Positions 7,053 to 15,770 are shown, counted from the first letter of the stretch. The stretch is 64,000 nucleotides of DNA from Parcubacteria group bacterium Gr01-1014_13 (GCA_007376295.1 VMGB01000004.1:6818-70817); one strand, 5' to 3'. The notes: a model not told the origin generated them from the sequence alone. Made by a program: numbers and translations.

Positions 7053-7925
7053 TTAACTTATCACCTTCTGACAAATAGGGCAATAGTGTGAACTGCGGCC
7101 AGCTATTTTCTTGCTGGTAATACTCCCCTTTTTGCAACGTAAACATTTTTCGCCCACCCTTTTGTAAACTTGCAAGTAGTCAGAAAAATTTCCTTTACCG
7201 CCGTGCGCGTTTACATAATCCTTAAAAGTCGTACCCTTGTGAGCGATAGCTTTTTTTAAAATAACTTTACTGGCAGTAAACACTTTCTTTATTTCCGTTT
7301 CGCTCATCTCGGCCACAGATCTTCCCGGATGAATGCCGGCAGCAAAACAAATCTCATCTGCATAAATATTTCCAATACCCGCTATTAACACCTGATTTAG
7401 CAATACTGATTTTATGGAAGTTTTTCTTTTGCCTAAAGCTTTTTTAAAATTCGCCAAAGTAAAATTTTTCGTCAATGGCTCTATACCATACTTGGCTACA
7501 ATTTTTTCTTTAACTTCTTTATCTACAACCTTTAGGTAGCCAAACTTCCGCATATCATTAAAATATAATTGGCCGCCATCATTAAATTTCCAAACTACCC
7601 ATGTATATTTGGTAGGCAAATCATTTTCTTTAAATACCGGCAAATTATGGCCACCCTCAATAATTTGATGGCCATGACGATAAATCAACTGGCCAGTCAT
7701 TTTTAGATGGATTAATAAAAAATTATCATCGGATAGATCCAAGATCATCAATTTACCAATACGCCCGATATCTTTTATCTTTTTATTTAACAAACTTTTT
7801 TTAAATTTCTCTACTGATTCTTTGATCGGACTTTTATTTATCACTTCTACGCCGGTAATTTTTTTGCCCACAAGAACTTTAGCCAAATCACGACGAATAG
7901 TTTCTACTTCTGGTAATTCCGGCAT
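7053..7925 (-). CDS. mutM: Formamidopyrimidine-DNA glycosylase
   Basis: MutM (Fpg) removes oxidised purines such as 8-oxoguanine and nicks the abasic site. The protein starts MPELPEVETIRRDL, where the second-residue proline is the catalytic nucleophile and Glu3 is also required. The helix-two-turn-helix region carries ILIAGIGNIYADE-type residues, here VLIAGIGNIYADEICF. The C-terminal zinc finger is intact, with CLRC and, 15 residues later, CPIC. At 290 residues it is slightly longer than the usual 270. The start is one base from the murF stop, so the two are translated together. A loop after the first domain (RHGHQIIEGGHNLPVF) looks expanded. Confidence 0.96.
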   Translation of the reverse strand: MPELPEVETIRRDLAKVLVGKKITGVEVINKSPIKESVEKFKKSLLNKKIKDIGRIGKLMILDLSDDNFLLIHLKMTGQLIYRHGHQIIEGGHNLPVFKENDLPTKYTWVVWKFNDGGQLYFNDMRKFGYLKVVDKEVKEKIVAKYGIEPLTKNFTLANFKKALGKRKTSIKSVLLNQVLIAGIGNIYADEICFAAGIHPGRSVAEMSETEIKKVFTASKVILKKAIAHKGTTFKDYVNAHGGKGNFSDYLQVYKRVGEKCLRCKKGSITSKKIAGRSSHYCPICQKVIS

Positions 7926-7926
7926 A

Positions 7927-9216
7927 TTACTCCCATTCCTTTCCTTGCCTGGCCAAAAGCTTGGCAGCCTGCAAAGGTTCGGCCATTACTTCTTTTACTA
8001 ATTTTTCCATGCGTCCGCCTTGCGAACCTTTCGCCAAAACTACATCACCTGGTTTTAATTTTTCTTGCAAAAATCTACCCGCTTCTCCACTGGTAGCAAA
8101 GGAGGATATTCGGTGTTCATCCAACCCCGCTTCTTTAGCCGCTTGAGCAATATATTTGGCCGCCTCACCTACAGTAATTAAATTATCTATTCCTAGTTCT
8201 GCCACTTTAAACCCAAGCTCACGATGCGCATTTTCAGTTTCCGGACCTAACTCCAACATATCTCCCAAGGCAGCATAACGCTCGGCTCCATCTTTTATGG
8301 CCACCTGGGCCAGCGTTTCTACCGCGGCTCTAGCTCCTTCAGGACTAGAGTTGTAAGTATCATCAATAATTAAAGTATTTTTTATACCCGCTATTAGTCG
8401 CATACGTCCGGGCAAGCTTTCCAGACCGCCCAAAGCTTGTGCGCCGTCTACTAGATTTACCCCAAATACAGTGCCAACTGCTAAACCAGATAAAGCTGCT
8501 GAAATCGCGGACTTAGCAATTACTCCTGGCAAATATACTGGCACTACATTGCCTTTGTATAAAACTTTAAAATTCAAACCAGTTGGCCAACCCGTCTGTT
8601 CATTCTTTAAGATATTTACATCCGTCGCTCGTAAATCCGCTCCTTCTTTAAATCCATAAGTTATTACTTCCCCTTTGGTGGCGTTAGCGTTTTGCATTAT
8701 CAATTCATTATCAAAATTTAAAACCGCAAAACCATCCTGGCGCAGATGAGAAATTATAATTCTTTTTTCTTGAGCAATTTTTTTTATTGTCTTGAAAAAT
8801 TCTGTGTGAGCATGAGAAATTAAAGTCAGCACTCCAACCTTGCAAGGAGCAAAATTGGTCAGGTATTCAATATCACCTGGCTTGTCGGCACCCATCTCCA
8901 AAACCAAAATTTTTGGATAATTTTTATCACGTAAAAAAATTAATTTTTTAGCTTTAAATATTACTGCCAGCCAACCAAGAATAGATCTGCCCGGAGTTTT
9001 TTCCACGCCAATTATAGACAGGGGCACACCTATTTCGTTGTTATAATTTTTTGTACTACGACGAACGGCAAATTTACTTTGCAGAACTGTCGCTATGGCC
9101 TCTTTGGCTGAAGTTTTACCAACTGAACCGGTAATGCCAATAATATCCGGCTTATACTTGTTCAGAATTTTTTTAGATAAAACTCTTAGACAATACTGTA
9201 ATAATGATTTGAGCAT
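7927..9216 (-). CDS. murF: UDP-N-acetylmuramoyl-tripeptide--D-alanyl-D-alanine ligase
   Basis: MurF adds D-Ala-D-Ala to the muramoyl tripeptide, the last cytoplasmic step in making the peptidoglycan stem peptide. The Mur ligase P-loop is ITGSVGKTSAKEAI near residues 27-40; the central domain has VLEMGADKPGDIEYLT, and the C-terminal domain has DDTYNSSPEG. The length of 429 residues is normal. The gene sits between pbp2 (6 bases upstream) and mutM (1 base downstream) in a wall-synthesis run. No other Mur ligase is in the window. Confidence 0.93.
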   Translation of the reverse strand: MLKSLLQYCLRVLSKKILNKYKPDIIGITGSVGKTSAKEAIATVLQSKFAVRRSTKNYNNEIGVPLSIIGVEKTPGRSILGWLAVIFKAKKLIFLRDKNYPKILVLEMGADKPGDIEYLTNFAPCKVGVLTLISHAHTEFFKTIKKIAQEKRIIISHLRQDGFAVLNFDNELIMQNANATKGEVITYGFKEGADLRATDVNILKNEQTGWPTGLNFKVLYKGNVVPVYLPGVIAKSAISAALSGLAVGTVFGVNLVDGAQALGGLESLPGRMRLIAGIKNTLIIDDTYNSSPEGARAAVETLAQVAIKDGAERYAALGDMLELGPETENAHRELGFKVAELGIDNLITVGEAAKYIAQAAKEAGLDEHRISSFATSGEAGRFLQEKLKPGDVVLAKGSQGGRMEKLVKEVMAEPLQAAKLLARQGKEWE

Positions 9217-9222
9217 AATACT

Positions 9223-10953
9223 TTATTTTTTATCACCGGGAATACCATAATAATCCAGAGTGAATTTGGCAACGTCTTTAAATACCGGGGCCGCGGTTGA
9301 TTCTGCCCAATTAGCTTGGGGGGCTTCGTACTTTACCAATAAAACAAACTTAGGGTCGCTGGCAGGAAAATAACCGATAAAAGTATGATTAGTATCGTCA
9401 GCCGAATATTCTCCGCGGCTGGCGATTTGTGCTGTACCAGTTTTAGCCGCTACATAATAATTAGTCATTTTAGCTGCTTGGCTATGCCCTCGTTCTACAA
9501 CGGAAATAAGCATAGACGTAACTAGTTTATCAGCATTCGCAGAAATTACAACCTCTGATTGTGGCTCGGTTTTTTCTATTTGTCCGTTTGTATGACGCAC
9601 CTTATCTACAATGTATGGCTTAGGCATTCTACCCCCACCGGCCAAAGCGGCGTAGGCCGTAACTAATTGCAATGGCGTAGCAGTAAAACCTTGTCCAAAT
9701 GAACCTACCGCATAATAAATCTCAGCAGACTTGCTCAGCGAAGCTATATCGCCAGCGGCTTCCGTATCCAAACCAATACCAGTTTTTTTGCCAAAACCAA
9801 ATTTTTCCACATACTCTCTAAACCGACCCTGGCCAATTTTTTCTTCTACCCAAATCATGCCGGTATTTATAGAAGACTCCAAAACATTGGTCATAGTTAC
9901 CAACCCGTATTTTTTTTCCAAAGCATTATGTATTTTATGACCGTTTATAATTCTTTCCCCTGTATCTGTATAAGTGGTAAAGGGACTAATCAACCCCAAA
10001 TCAAGCGCCACAGACATAATTATTGGCTTAAACACCGAACCGGGCTCATAAGGAGTAAAAATAGTAGTATTGTTATACACACTGACATCTTTAACATCGG
10101 AATAATTGTTTGGATCAAAATCTGGCAAACTACACATAGACAAAATTGCGCCAGTTTTAGGATCCATCAAAATTAACGAAGCGCTTTTCGCCTGATGTTT
10201 TTTATATCCTTCCCGCAGATATTCACAGGATTTATACTGTAAATTTCTATCTATAGTTAAAAGCAGGTCTGCTCCGTCTTCAGCATTTTTTAAAGTGCGA
10301 TCCGCCAAAGGTATAAGACTGCCTAAAGCGCCTTTCTCGCCCGTCAAAAAACCACTTTTACCCGTTAAATTTTTATCCCAAAAACCTTCAATGCCATAAC
10401 GGCCGGATAAAGCCCCGCTTTCATCTTGGCCAGTAAAACCCAAAATATTGGCCGCTAAATTTCCTTCGGGGTAATATCTAAATTCTTGTCCCGTTGTATT
10501 TATGCCGGGTAGATTGGCGGATAAAATTTGATTTTTAATATCCTCGGAAACTTTCTTGGCTATTGGCTCATACGGATCTCCGCTCTTTGAGAGCTTGGCT
10601 AACAAATTATTTTTTTCTTCGGGGGTATAATTCAAAACACCTGAAATAAACTCAGTGGTGGAATTTATCTGACTAGAAGGTATATCGCGAGGTACTGCGT
10701 ATAATAAATAATACTGACGATTTACTGCTGCCGGATATTCTTTTGTTTTATCCCGTGTATCCTGTAAAAAAACACTCCCCCGGCGCGGATAAAGCTGTTT
10801 GTAAATTTCGTGATTATTTATAGCTAGTGCCGAATAATATTTTCGTTCCACAACTTGCAAACTAAACAATCTGGCGATTATTATAAGCGCCGACAACAAA
10901 ATAAAAACAGATACTGTGCGAAGCTGGTTGTTGGTTTCTTTTTTCACCGGCAT
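9223..10953 (-). CDS. Class B penicillin-binding protein (PBP2/FtsI type transpeptidase)
   Basis: A cytoplasmic tip and one membrane segment (about 13-32) anchor an outer transpeptidase that cross-links peptidoglycan. The dimerisation domain spans about 55-215. The catalytic motifs are all present: Ser306-x-x-Lys309 in EPGSVFKP, Ser361-x-Asn363 in SSINTG, and Lys504-Thr-Gly in AAKTGTAQ. The overall pattern (FGFGKKTGIGLDTEAAG) fits the FtsI/SpoVD group used in division rather than elongation, but with no division gene next to it I leave the symbol open. The length is 576 residues. There is no PASTA domain. The gene is closely packed with murF and gpsA. Confidence 0.92.
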   Translation of the reverse strand: MPVKKETNNQLRTVSVFILLSALIIIARLFSLQVVERKYYSALAINNHEIYKQLYPRRGSVFLQDTRDKTKEYPAAVNRQYYLLYAVPRDIPSSQINSTTEFISGVLNYTPEEKNNLLAKLSKSGDPYEPIAKKVSEDIKNQILSANLPGINTTGQEFRYYPEGNLAANILGFTGQDESGALSGRYGIEGFWDKNLTGKSGFLTGEKGALGSLIPLADRTLKNAEDGADLLLTIDRNLQYKSCEYLREGYKKHQAKSASLILMDPKTGAILSMCSLPDFDPNNYSDVKDVSVYNNTTIFTPYEPGSVFKPIIMSVALDLGLISPFTTYTDTGERIINGHKIHNALEKKYGLVTMTNVLESSINTGMIWVEEKIGQGRFREYVEKFGFGKKTGIGLDTEAAGDIASLSKSAEIYYAVGSFGQGFTATPLQLVTAYAALAGGGRMPKPYIVDKVRHTNGQIEKTEPQSEVVISANADKLVTSMLISVVERGHSQAAKMTNYYVAAKTGTAQIASRGEYSADDTNHTFIGYFPASDPKFVLLVKYEAPQANWAESTAAPVFKDVAKFTLDYYGIPGDKK

Positions 10954-10960
10954 GGGAAGA

Positions 10961-11956
10961 CTACTTTAAATTTTTAAAAAATTTTTCCATCCCTATTTTC
11001 GGAGCCACTTTCCCGAAAACAATTTTATAGATCAGATCGGCAAGCGGCGTCTTTAATTTATATTTTTTAGACAAACTATTTAAAACTCTAGTCGCTGGCA
11101 CCCCCTCTACCACCTGACCAACTTTGGCGACAGCTTTTTCTAGACTTAATCCTTGAGCCAAAAATTCTCCTAATCTTCTGTTTCTACTAGCGGTGGCTAG
11201 ACCGGTACCAAGTAAGTCGCCCAAACCGGCTAAACCATAAATTGTTTCTAATCTTCCGCCCATTCTTTCGACCAACAATCCCATCTCTTGAAGCGCTGTC
11301 ACAAATAAAACCGCTTTGGTATTTGTCGGTATTTTTAATCCGTCACAAATGCCCATAGCTATAGCATAGACATTTTTAAATGATCCAGCTACTTCTACAC
11401 CAATAATATCACCGCTAGGCATTAGTTTTAAATTCTTATTCTCCATTACTTTTTTTACCATTTGTATGGCGCCCTCATCTAGCGACGCCACATTCATGAC
11501 CGTAAAATTACCCTGTACCATCTGTCCGGCAATGGCTGGTCCAGAAATTGTGGCAATTTTATTTTTTGGCAAAATATCTTTTAAAACATCGGTAATTAAA
11601 CAAACTGATTTTTCATCCAGTCCTTTGGAAGCATCGACACAAATTTCCCGACCAGAAAGATACGGAGCCACCTGTTGCATAACGGATTTTATAAAGGCGC
11701 TAGGCACAGTCATAAAAATTAGATCCGCTTTTGCTATGGCCTTGATTATATCCGGTTCCGGATTTATATTTTTGGATAATTTTACACCCGGAAGATAATT
11801 TATATTCTCCATTTTTTCTTTTATTTGTCGGAGCGGCTCCAAATCACCGCTATGATTCCAGAGATTTACTTTATACCCATTTGCAGCCACAATTTGAGCT
11901 ATGGCTGTACCCATATTCCCGGCGCCCAAAACAGCTATTTGTTCTTTTTTTGACAT
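10961..11956 (-). CDS. gpsA: Glycerol-3-phosphate dehydrogenase (NAD(P)+)
   Basis: GpsA reduces dihydroxyacetone phosphate to sn-glycerol 3-phosphate, the backbone of membrane lipids. The Rossmann motif IAVLGAGNMGTAIAQIVAANG is at the N-terminus (residues ~7-27). Catalytic-domain signatures include the Lys in EVAGSFKNVYAIAMGICDG and the loop GLAGLGDLLGT. The length of 331 residues is typical. A bacterium that scavenges lipids might still keep this enzyme to make its own polar lipids; no acyltransferase gene is nearby. It lies upstream of pbp2 with a 7-base gap and no Shine-Dalgarno. Confidence 0.95.
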   Translation of the reverse strand: MSKKEQIAVLGAGNMGTAIAQIVAANGYKVNLWNHSGDLEPLRQIKEKMENINYLPGVKLSKNINPEPDIIKAIAKADLIFMTVPSAFIKSVMQQVAPYLSGREICVDASKGLDEKSVCLITDVLKDILPKNKIATISGPAIAGQMVQGNFTVMNVASLDEGAIQMVKKVMENKNLKLMPSGDIIGVEVAGSFKNVYAIAMGICDGLKIPTNTKAVLFVTALQEMGLLVERMGGRLETIYGLAGLGDLLGTGLATASRNRRLGEFLAQGLSLEKAVAKVGQVVEGVPATRVLNSLSKKYKLKTPLADLIYKIVFGKVAPKIGMEKFFKNLK

Positions 11957-12017
11957 AAACTAAATAAGGCTATAATTGGTTAATTATACTATTGACCAGC
12001 TAATTTTTCAAATTAAA

Positions 12018-12048
12018 AACAGGCCCGAATTGAGCCTGTTTTAATATA
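12018..12048 (-). terminator. Terminator after ndk
   Basis: An inverted repeat AACAGGC ... GCCTGTT spans 12018-12040; read on the minus strand the stem is followed by TTTTT. It lies about 10 bases past the ndk stop. Confidence 0.8.
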
Positions 12049-12050
12049 TT

Positions 12051-12653
12051 TTATTCTAAAATTCCATCTAAATTAACGTCGTAAAGTATTTCTTCGTTCA
12101 ACTGGCGGTACTTCACTAGCTCTTCCGGTTTAAACCAGATCTGCATTTCACGCTGAGCTTCTTCAGGTTTATCGGAACAGTGAATCAAATTTCGTACAGC
12201 GCGTTCATCTAAGCTAGAAAGATTGTAAGAATCTAAGGTATAGTCACCGCGAATTGTGCCAACATCTGAAGTTAGTGGCTCTGTGCCGCCAACCAGCTTT
12301 TGCACAATCCCCACGGCTTGATTTCCAGACAATACCATGGCTACTACAGGGCCGGAAGTCATAAATTTAACTAGGGCGCGTACAATGTCTTTGCCGTATT
12401 CCATAGCCGGCTTATCTACCGGTAATCCAACAGCCTGACGGTCGGATATAGTGCGTTCACCTTTTTTATTAAACCATTCATCGTTTTTGTTATAATGTGT
12501 CCAGCATTGATCTTCGGTTGGAACCACCATTTTTAAGGCGACAATTTTTAAACCAACACGCTCAACACGTTTCAAAATTTCACCAACTAAACCGCGCTGC
12601 ACGCCGTCTGGTTTGATCATCACAAAAGTTGTTTCTTTGGAAGGATGTGACAT
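12051..12653 (-). CDS. ndk: Nucleoside diphosphate kinase, with an insertion
   Basis: Ndk balances nucleoside triphosphate pools through a phospho-histidine. The start TTFVMIKPDGVQRGLVGEIL and the active-site His158 in NLIHCSD are clear. The protein has 200 residues against about 140-150 in most bacteria. The surplus is an insertion of some 35 residues at about 55-90 (between the HYNKNDEWF and VRALVKFMTSGPV blocks) and a C-terminal extension after the IWF motif. The Cys next to the catalytic His replaces the usual Gly. It has its own promoter and terminator, so it is monocistronic. Confidence 0.93.
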   Translation of the reverse strand: MSHPSKETTFVMIKPDGVQRGLVGEILKRVERVGLKIVALKMVVPTEDQCWTHYNKNDEWFNKKGERTISDRQAVGLPVDKPAMEYGKDIVRALVKFMTSGPVVAMVLSGNQAVGIVQKLVGGTEPLTSDVGTIRGDYTLDSYNLSSLDERAVRNLIHCSDKPEEAQREMQIWFKPEELVKYRQLNEEILYDVNLDGILE

Positions 12654-12681
12654 ACGGTTAAATAGTTAATTAATTGGGTTC

Positions 12682-12710
12682 ATAATAGCGTAAAACGCCC
12701 TAAAAGTCAA
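12682..12710 (-). promoter_or_regulatory. Promoter of ndk
   Basis: Minus strand -35 TTGACT (12705-12710), 17-bp spacer, -10 TATTAT (12682-12687), about 30 bases before the ndk start. Confidence 0.75.
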
Positions 12711-12767
12711 CAGATAACACAAAAAATGAAATCTTGGCTTTTTTACTTCCAAAACCAACTTACGAAA

Positions 12768-13172
12768 CTAGCCTCTCTTTGGTAAATATTTTTCTAGACT
12801 AGCACGCTTGGCTTCTTCAGCTTTAATTTCTGGAATTCTTTTCAGAGCATAACGAGCTAGACGATAAATCCAAATAACTGTGGCTACCACCCACAAAAAC
12901 ATCCAGAAGCGCCAGGCCAAAAAAGCGACTCTTTCCTGACGAAAAAACATCCAGACCAAACCTAAAAATCCCATAGTAATTCCCAAACTACCAGATCTTT
13001 TCAACAGTAATCTTTTAAATTTATCTTCTTGATATTGAGATAAAATTTTATCAACCAGACCCAGCACGATAAATAACAAAAAACCCCCGACTAATATCCA
13101 CAGTGTAGTTCCGCGAGCGGTAAAGGGCTCGGAAAACCAATAATCCAAACGCAATAAATTCTGTATAGACAT
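12768..13172 (-). CDS. Unknown small membrane protein, 134 residues
   Basis: I do not recognise the family. Three hydrophobic segments are visible at about 22-40, 65-80 and 84-106, the last two rich in Trp and Phe, with a positively charged loop (KFKRLLLKRSG) between the first and second. The C-terminal 25 residues are a charged soluble helix. The gene is 5 bases downstream of the methyltransferase gene and probably co-transcribed with it and the 80-residue membrane protein. No catalytic motif is seen. Confidence 0.75.
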   Translation of the reverse strand: MSIQNLLRLDYWFSEPFTARGTTLWILVGGFLLFIVLGLVDKILSQYQEDKFKRLLLKRSGSLGITMGFLGLVWMFFRQERVAFLAWRFWMFLWVVATVIWIYRLARYALKRIPEIKAEEAKRASLEKYLPKRG

Positions 13173-13177
13173 AACAG

Positions 13178-13726
13178 TTAAACCTTTTCAAAAATTAATG
13201 AATAATGGTATTCTCCCGGTAAAATTTTATCAACTAGTTTCAAATTCTCACTTGTGGCCAATCTGGCCAATTCTTCCGGGCTCAACATTTTTTCTTCCGA
13301 CGGCCCTAACATTCCCAACCTCTTCGCCCAATCCACCGCAACTAGATAACCGCCCGGCTTAAGCATACGCGTTGCTTCTTTGATGGCGCCGGCCTTGTTC
13401 TTCAGTTGAAATAGTACATTAACATAAAAACATACGTCAAGAGAGTTATCAGGAATTGGTGTTTTGCCAGGAAATTCAATATCAGACCAGACTGTCTGCA
13501 CATTATCATAACCCTCAGTGCGGGCCATGCTGCGGATGCTGTCCAAAATATTTTTTACTACATCCACGGCATATACAACCCCTTTTTCGCCCACTACTTT
13601 AACAGCTGGAAAAACAAAATGCCCGGTGCGGCCGCAACCTAAATCCGCCACTCTTTTTCCTTCGGATAAAGATATTCTTTCAAAAATTTTATAGGGATCA
13701 ATTAAGGCGGTGCCGGAGTGAGACAT
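13178..13726 (-). CDS. Class I SAM-dependent methyltransferase
   Basis: The SAM-binding motif I is VADLGCGRTGHFVFPA (about residues 21-36), followed by VVYAVDVVKNILD with the acidic end of strand 2. Motif II-like NSLDVCFYVNVLFQLKNK and ATRMLKPGGYLVAVDW complete a Methyltransf_25/UbiE-like fold. The substrate cannot be told from sequence. The 182-residue length is short, essentially the bare Rossmann domain. Its neighbours are two small membrane proteins on either side in the same orientation, which hints at a membrane or lipid substrate, but this is only an inference. Confidence 0.85.
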   Translation of the reverse strand: MSHSGTALIDPYKIFERISLSEGKRVADLGCGRTGHFVFPAVKVVGEKGVVYAVDVVKNILDSIRSMARTEGYDNVQTVWSDIEFPGKTPIPDNSLDVCFYVNVLFQLKNKAGAIKEATRMLKPGGYLVAVDWAKRLGMLGPSEEKMLSPEELARLATSENLKLVDKILPGEYHYSLIFEKV

Positions 13727-13750
13727 ACACTAAAAATTTTAATTTTATAG

Positions 13751-13993
13751 CTATCGAACAAATAACCTACCAACTGTTCCGGTTAAAAACCCACTTATCA
13801 TATTGGTAATTGCCAAGAATCCAAAAAATATAAAGGCGATGCCAATTAGTTTGTACATTAAACGAGTGCCGCCATTATACCCCAGATGTTCCTCAGCCCA
13901 GGCATTTGTGCCAAAATTTTGTATAAACCATTCTGTTTTTATCACCAAAACTATTCCCGCTGCTACCATAAGAATACCAATAAAATACCGCAT
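13751..13993 (-). CDS. Small two-segment membrane protein, 80 residues
   Basis: No family recognised. Hydrophobic stretches lie at about 2-17 and 47-68, with a Trp/Tyr/Gly-rich soluble loop between them (WFIQNFGTNAWAEEHLGY). The gene is the first of a run leading to the methyltransferase 24 bases downstream. The next plus-strand unit diverges from here. Confidence 0.7.
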   Translation of the reverse strand: MRYFIGILMVAAGIVLVIKTEWFIQNFGTNAWAEEHLGYNGGTRLMYKLIGIAFIFFGFLAITNMISGFLTGTVGRLFVR

Positions 13994-14039
13994 AAAAAAT
14001 AGATAAATTACCTTTAAATCTTACCATTTTTTATAAAAA

Positions 14040-14068
14040 TTGACTAGGCTAAGCTAATTTGATATATT
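14040..14068 (+). promoter_or_regulatory. Promoter of the tandem acidic-protein operon
   Basis: -35 TTGACT (14040-14045), 17-bp spacer, -10 TATATT (14063-14068). The AAGGAG ribosome site of the first gene follows about 25 bases later. Confidence 0.75.
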
Positions 14069-14106
14069 TTTTAATGAAGCTACTTCACAAACAAGGAGTT
14101 ATCAAG

Positions 14107-14457
14107 ATGGCCGATAACAAAAAGCCGGAGCAAAAAGCGGCGGAAAAGCCGCTGGAAAATCCTTCTGTTAATGTCAATGTTACGCCACAAAATGAAAAGA
14201 ATAAGGCGCATGTAGACGCTGCCAGAACCCTGAAGAAAAAACTGGAAGAAAACATAAAAAAGGCAGTAGAGAAAAACAGCCAAGGCGGCCAGGAAAAACA
14301 GTTTGCAGCTGCCAAAGAAGAAACAAAGAAGGTCGGCAGAGACGCAAATCCTCAGGAAATTAAAGAGGTCAAAGTAAATGTTGCTGGCGCTGATAAAGAC
14401 GGCGACACGGAAAGACGAGCTTGGACTGTCCCTACTACAAAAGCTAGTCCTCCATAA
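14107..14457 (+). CDS. Unknown charged protein, 116 residues, first of a tandem pair
   Basis: I choose ATG 14107 because AAGGAG stands 8 bases upstream; an upstream in-frame start at 14059 would fall within the promoter. The protein is very hydrophilic and lysine-rich, without cysteine or a hydrophobic core segment. A conserved middle of pattern EENIKKAVEKNSQGG, KQ, EETKKVGRDANP, followed by EVKVNV-x-x-x-DKDGDTE, is repeated in the next gene. The core looks like one long helix followed by short beta strands and an acidic DKDGD turn. Function is unknown. The pair is one of the few plus-strand operons in this region. Confidence 0.8.
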   Translation: MADNKKPEQKAAEKPLENPSVNVNVTPQNEKNKAHVDAARTLKKKLEENIKKAVEKNSQGGQEKQFAAAKEETKKVGRDANPQEIKEVKVNVAGADKDGDTERRAWTVPTTKASPP

Positions 14458-14493
14458 CCATTTCTACCAATCACAAATCGGGAGGATGGATAA

Positions 14494-14829
14494 ATGAGCG
14501 ATCAAGAGAATGAGGCAGAAAAACCTCTGCAGGATACTGAAGTTGAAGTATTTGTCATGCCCAAAGATCCAGATAATCCAGACCACGATGAAGCCGCAGA
14601 CAAATTGGACGAAAAAGTAACAGAAAGAGTAAAGGAAGCTATTGAAAAAAATGCGCCAGGCGGAAAAAGCAAACAGTTAAAGGCAGTAGAAGAGGAAGCC
14701 AAAAAAGCTGCCAGAGACACCGATCCTGACAAAATTGGAGAAGTTGAAGTTACTGTACACGGTAAGGATGGCGATGGCGACAGTATTAGTCACACCGTAA
14801 CTTGTCCCACCGAAAAACCTACAGAGTAG
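14494..14829 (+). CDS. Unknown acidic protein, 111 residues, second of a tandem pair
   Basis: It is a paralogue of the preceding gene: EKPLQDTEVEVFV matches EKPLENPSVNVNV, AIEKNAPGGKSKQLKAVEEE matches AVEKNSQGGQEKQFAAAKEE, and VHGKDGDGDS matches AGADKDGDTE. This copy is more acidic than its partner, so the two might have opposite net charge and could bind each other; that is speculation. The start ATG 14494 has a GGGAGG site. The gene ends in a terminator just before the convergent tRNA-Leu. There is no signal peptide. A single Cys is in the tail (VTCPTEKP). Confidence 0.8.
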   Translation: MSDQENEAEKPLQDTEVEVFVMPKDPDNPDHDEAADKLDEKVTERVKEAIEKNAPGGKSKQLKAVEEEAKKAARDTDPDKIGEVEVTVHGKDGDGDSISHTVTCPTEKPTE

Positions 14830-14868
14830 TTCTTTATTTAAAAATCACGATTAATTCGAACACCGAAG

Positions 14869-14894
14869 CCCTCCATCTGGAGGGTTTTATTTTT
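14869..14894 (+). terminator. Terminator of the tandem acidic-protein operon
   Basis: A perfect 6-bp stem CCCTCC/GGAGGG with an ATCT loop (14869-14884) is followed by TTTTATTTTT. Confidence 0.88.
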
Positions 14895-14977
14895 GGTGCC
14901 CGGGAGAGGATTCGAACCTCCACACCTTACGGCATATGCACCTCAAGCATACGTGTATACCATTTCACCACCCGGGC
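14894..14977 (-). tRNA. tRNA-Leu, anticodon GAG
   Basis: The acceptor stem pairs GCCCGGG (14971-14977) with CCCGGGC (14898-14904); the T-arm GGAGG-TTCGAAT-CCTCT is intact. The anticodon stem TATGC/GCATA encloses the loop TTGAGGT, giving anticodon GAG, which reads the leucine codons CUC and CUU. A long variable arm, expected for tRNA-Leu, is present. The discriminator A and the CCA end are encoded in the DNA. The gene starts 1 base after the stop of the DAG-kinase-like gene on the same strand. Confidence 0.93.
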
Positions 14978-14978
14978 T

Positions 14979-15743
14979 TTAAAACTTCCGGTCTCTGCCG
15001 ACAATCATTTCCACCTTACTGTGAGCTAATTTAATTTTCACTTTTATTTCCTTTGACATTTTTCCGTCTGCTTCTACAGCAAAAGGCTCCTTGCCGGTAA
15101 TAATCATTTCTTCAAAAGGAAATATGCTTGGCTCTTCGTATTTATATCCCCACCAACCACTTTTTGTCAATGGGCGGATAAAGGCTTCTAATTTTCCATC
15201 TTGAGGATGCACAACCCGTTGTTCTTTATCTTTTTTGTCTCTTTTCCAAAAAAATGGTTGAAGATTACAAACAATAACCTCTATTTTTTCAGAAGCAGTT
15301 ACCTTAAACCTTTCATCATAAACAACTTCCAGCTTGGAAGGCATAACCCGTAATTGAGAAACAAAATAACGATTGTTCATCCAACCTACATCTAAAAATT
15401 CTTTGCGTCGGCGCGATAAAACCGTACATGCCTCTACTCCCACGGGAATACCCAAAACCTGAGCGATGGTATTGTTTGGTCCAACGGGCAAAAAACCAAA
15501 AGTACAGTTGCAATTAGCACTGCGAGAAAGTATCTGACCAAAAGTAGCGTCGTTGCCAACGATAACGATCGTCTTGGCACCGCGTTTAATTTCGTCGTCG
15601 ATAACAGCTTTAGAGTCAGTATAATTTTGCAAACGCAAAATTTTTCCCGCTATACCATAGTCGGTGAGAATGACTTCCATTGAATGGATGAGAGAAAGGA
15701 AGTTTTTTTGACGTAAAAAATTGTCGTAGATATAAACATACAT
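14979..15743 (-). CDS. Diacylglycerol kinase/sphingosine kinase family catalytic protein
   Basis: The N-terminal half carries the DAGK catalytic fold: the nucleotide-binding motif, usually GGDGT, appears as VGNDATFGQILSR at about 83-95, and GFLPVGPNNTIAQVLGIP replaces the usual GTGNDFA-type motif. Members phosphorylate lipids such as diacylglycerol. Because both signature motifs deviate, substrate and even activity are uncertain. The length is 254 residues, short for the family (about 300). The gene lies downstream of the bactofilin gene and directly before tRNA-Leu. Confidence 0.75.
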   Translation of the reverse strand: MYVYIYDNFLRQKNFLSLIHSMEVILTDYGIAGKILRLQNYTDSKAVIDDEIKRGAKTIVIVGNDATFGQILSRSANCNCTFGFLPVGPNNTIAQVLGIPVGVEACTVLSRRRKEFLDVGWMNNRYFVSQLRVMPSKLEVVYDERFKVTASEKIEVIVCNLQPFFWKRDKKDKEQRVVHPQDGKLEAFIRPLTKSGWWGYKYEEPSIFPFEEMIITGKEPFAVEADGKMSKEIKVKIKLAHSKVEMIVGRDRKF

Positions 15744-15770
15744 ATTTTAAAAAACCTAATCTCCCCTAAC

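Noticed and set aside
14080..14732. Minus-strand frames opposite the tandem acidic genes
   Set aside because: They mirror the plus-strand coding sequence, have no promoter or ribosome site and encode low-complexity Phe/Ser-rich strings.
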